A DNA stretch of 25,000 nucleotides from Prorocentrum cordatum (taxonomy: Eukaryota > Sar > Dinophyceae > Prorocentrales > Prorocentraceae). The position numbers and the translations under genes were made by a program. Each line of letters starts with the position of its first letter. Positions within the stretch are counted from its first letter, which is position 1. The stretch spans positions 135,206 through 160,205 of the forward strand of contig CAUYUJ010016057.1 of NCBI GenBank assembly GCA_963575745.1. The letters run 5' to 3'. The notes under the pieces are model-generated. The model saw nothing but the letters and a program-made list of their open reading frames with translations. It made no database searches and was not told where the DNA came from. Shown here in pieces: positions 24,770 through 25,000 of this stretch.

Positions 24770-24912
24770 GATCAGCGACGGGCCCCCCGCTTTCCTGGGA
24801 AATCGCGGCTTCTCCGCCGCCGAACGAGGCGGCACCAGCCGCATTCTGGGCAGGGTACCTCCCCCGATCCTTGGATTTGGCGACTGCGCGCCAAATCCAT
24901 GGATCGCTAATC
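24770..24912 (+). mobile_element. 143-bp element, family 'GACTAGCGA', copy 2
   Basis: GATCAGCGA and TCGCTAATC bound the copy. The body GACGGGCCCC, GAAATCGCGGCTTCTCCGCC, CGAGGCGGCACC, CCCCCGATCC, GGCGACTGCGCGCCAAATCC follows 8444-8583 in order. The inner arms GATCCTTGGATTTGGCG and CGCCAAATCCATGGATC form a strong hairpin, better preserved than in copy 1. Confidence 0.75.
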
Positions 24913-25000
24913 TTAGTCGGGCCTGTCCCTCTACAGGGGGAACATTCCAACATAGAATAAGAAACAGTCGGGGGACCATGTGTTGCGTATGTTTGAGCAT
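24913..25000 (+). mobile_element. left end of another GTCGGGC-family TIR element (runs off window)
   Basis: TTAGTCGGGCCTGTCCCTCT, ACAGGGGGAACATTCCAACA, TAG matches 9569-9612 and 19696-19739. It begins immediately after the element at 24770-24912. The right end is outside the window, so the size is unknown. Confidence 0.6.

Noticed and set aside
1-25000. Dinoflagellate spliced-leader gene
   Set aside because: I looked for the CCATTTTGGCTC core of the known leader on both strands by eye and did not find it. A computed search would be needed to exclude diverged copies.

Overview
This is non-bacterial, repeat-saturated, GC-rich DNA that looks like nuclear DNA of a dinoflagellate (a Prorocentrum-like genome is my best guess, but no taxonomic marker is present). 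The basis is very low gene density, kilobases of microsatellite and satellite, many small terminal-inverted-repeat (TIR) elements, and one multi-exon gene whose best splice model needs GC and GA donors as well as GT. Non-canonical donors of this kind, and introns generated by mobile 'introner' elements, are established for dinoflagellates. No bacterial operons, rRNA, convincing tRNA or CRISPR array were found. Most long open frames cross satellites or trinucleotide repeats and are not genes.

The one gene I can support is a HEAT/armadillo-type repeat gene on the + strand, in at least five pieces: 12848-13070, 15465-15648, 16076-16144, 16356-16364 (a 9-nt microexon) and 16496-16676. A possible sixth piece is 17227-17269. 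When joined, all phases are compatible and the conserved 'VR..AA..LG' helix recurs every 35, 36, 36 and 35 residues across the junctions. The gene is incomplete at both ends. A possible unrelated first exon lies at 8728-8890.

Layout. 1-3240: TIR repeat (572-767), GAT-type microsatellites (1123-1320, 1922-2690), and a reverse-oriented fragment of the window's satellite element. 3237-6061: two composite modules, each a conserved head, an 85-90 bp satellite interrupted by CA/CGCA tracts, and a conserved tail; the second tail carries a small nested TIR insertion. 6062-9568: mosaic of small TIR elements and GC-rich sequence. 9569-12738: apparently one 3.2 kb TIR-bounded element filled with three satellite subfamilies, ending just before the HEAT exons. 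12740-17270: HEAT gene, with introns that contain TIR elements and GGA, TCC and CAT repeats. 17270-20100: more TIR elements. 20105-21160: about 1 kb of TAG/GTA repeat. 21340-21610: degenerate 10-11 bp repeat. 22300-23540: GTCTGT/ACAGAC G-rich satellite between two CCGATTCGA-type blocks. 23636-24046: two adjacent TIR elements between 12-bp direct repeats. 24047-25000: unrecognised DNA, then second copies of two repeat families.

The main biological story is gene architecture. Several HEAT introns look like small transposon insertions: they are bounded by short direct repeats that coincide with the splice junctions, and they contain inverted repeats. The intergenic space is occupied by relatives of the same kind of element.
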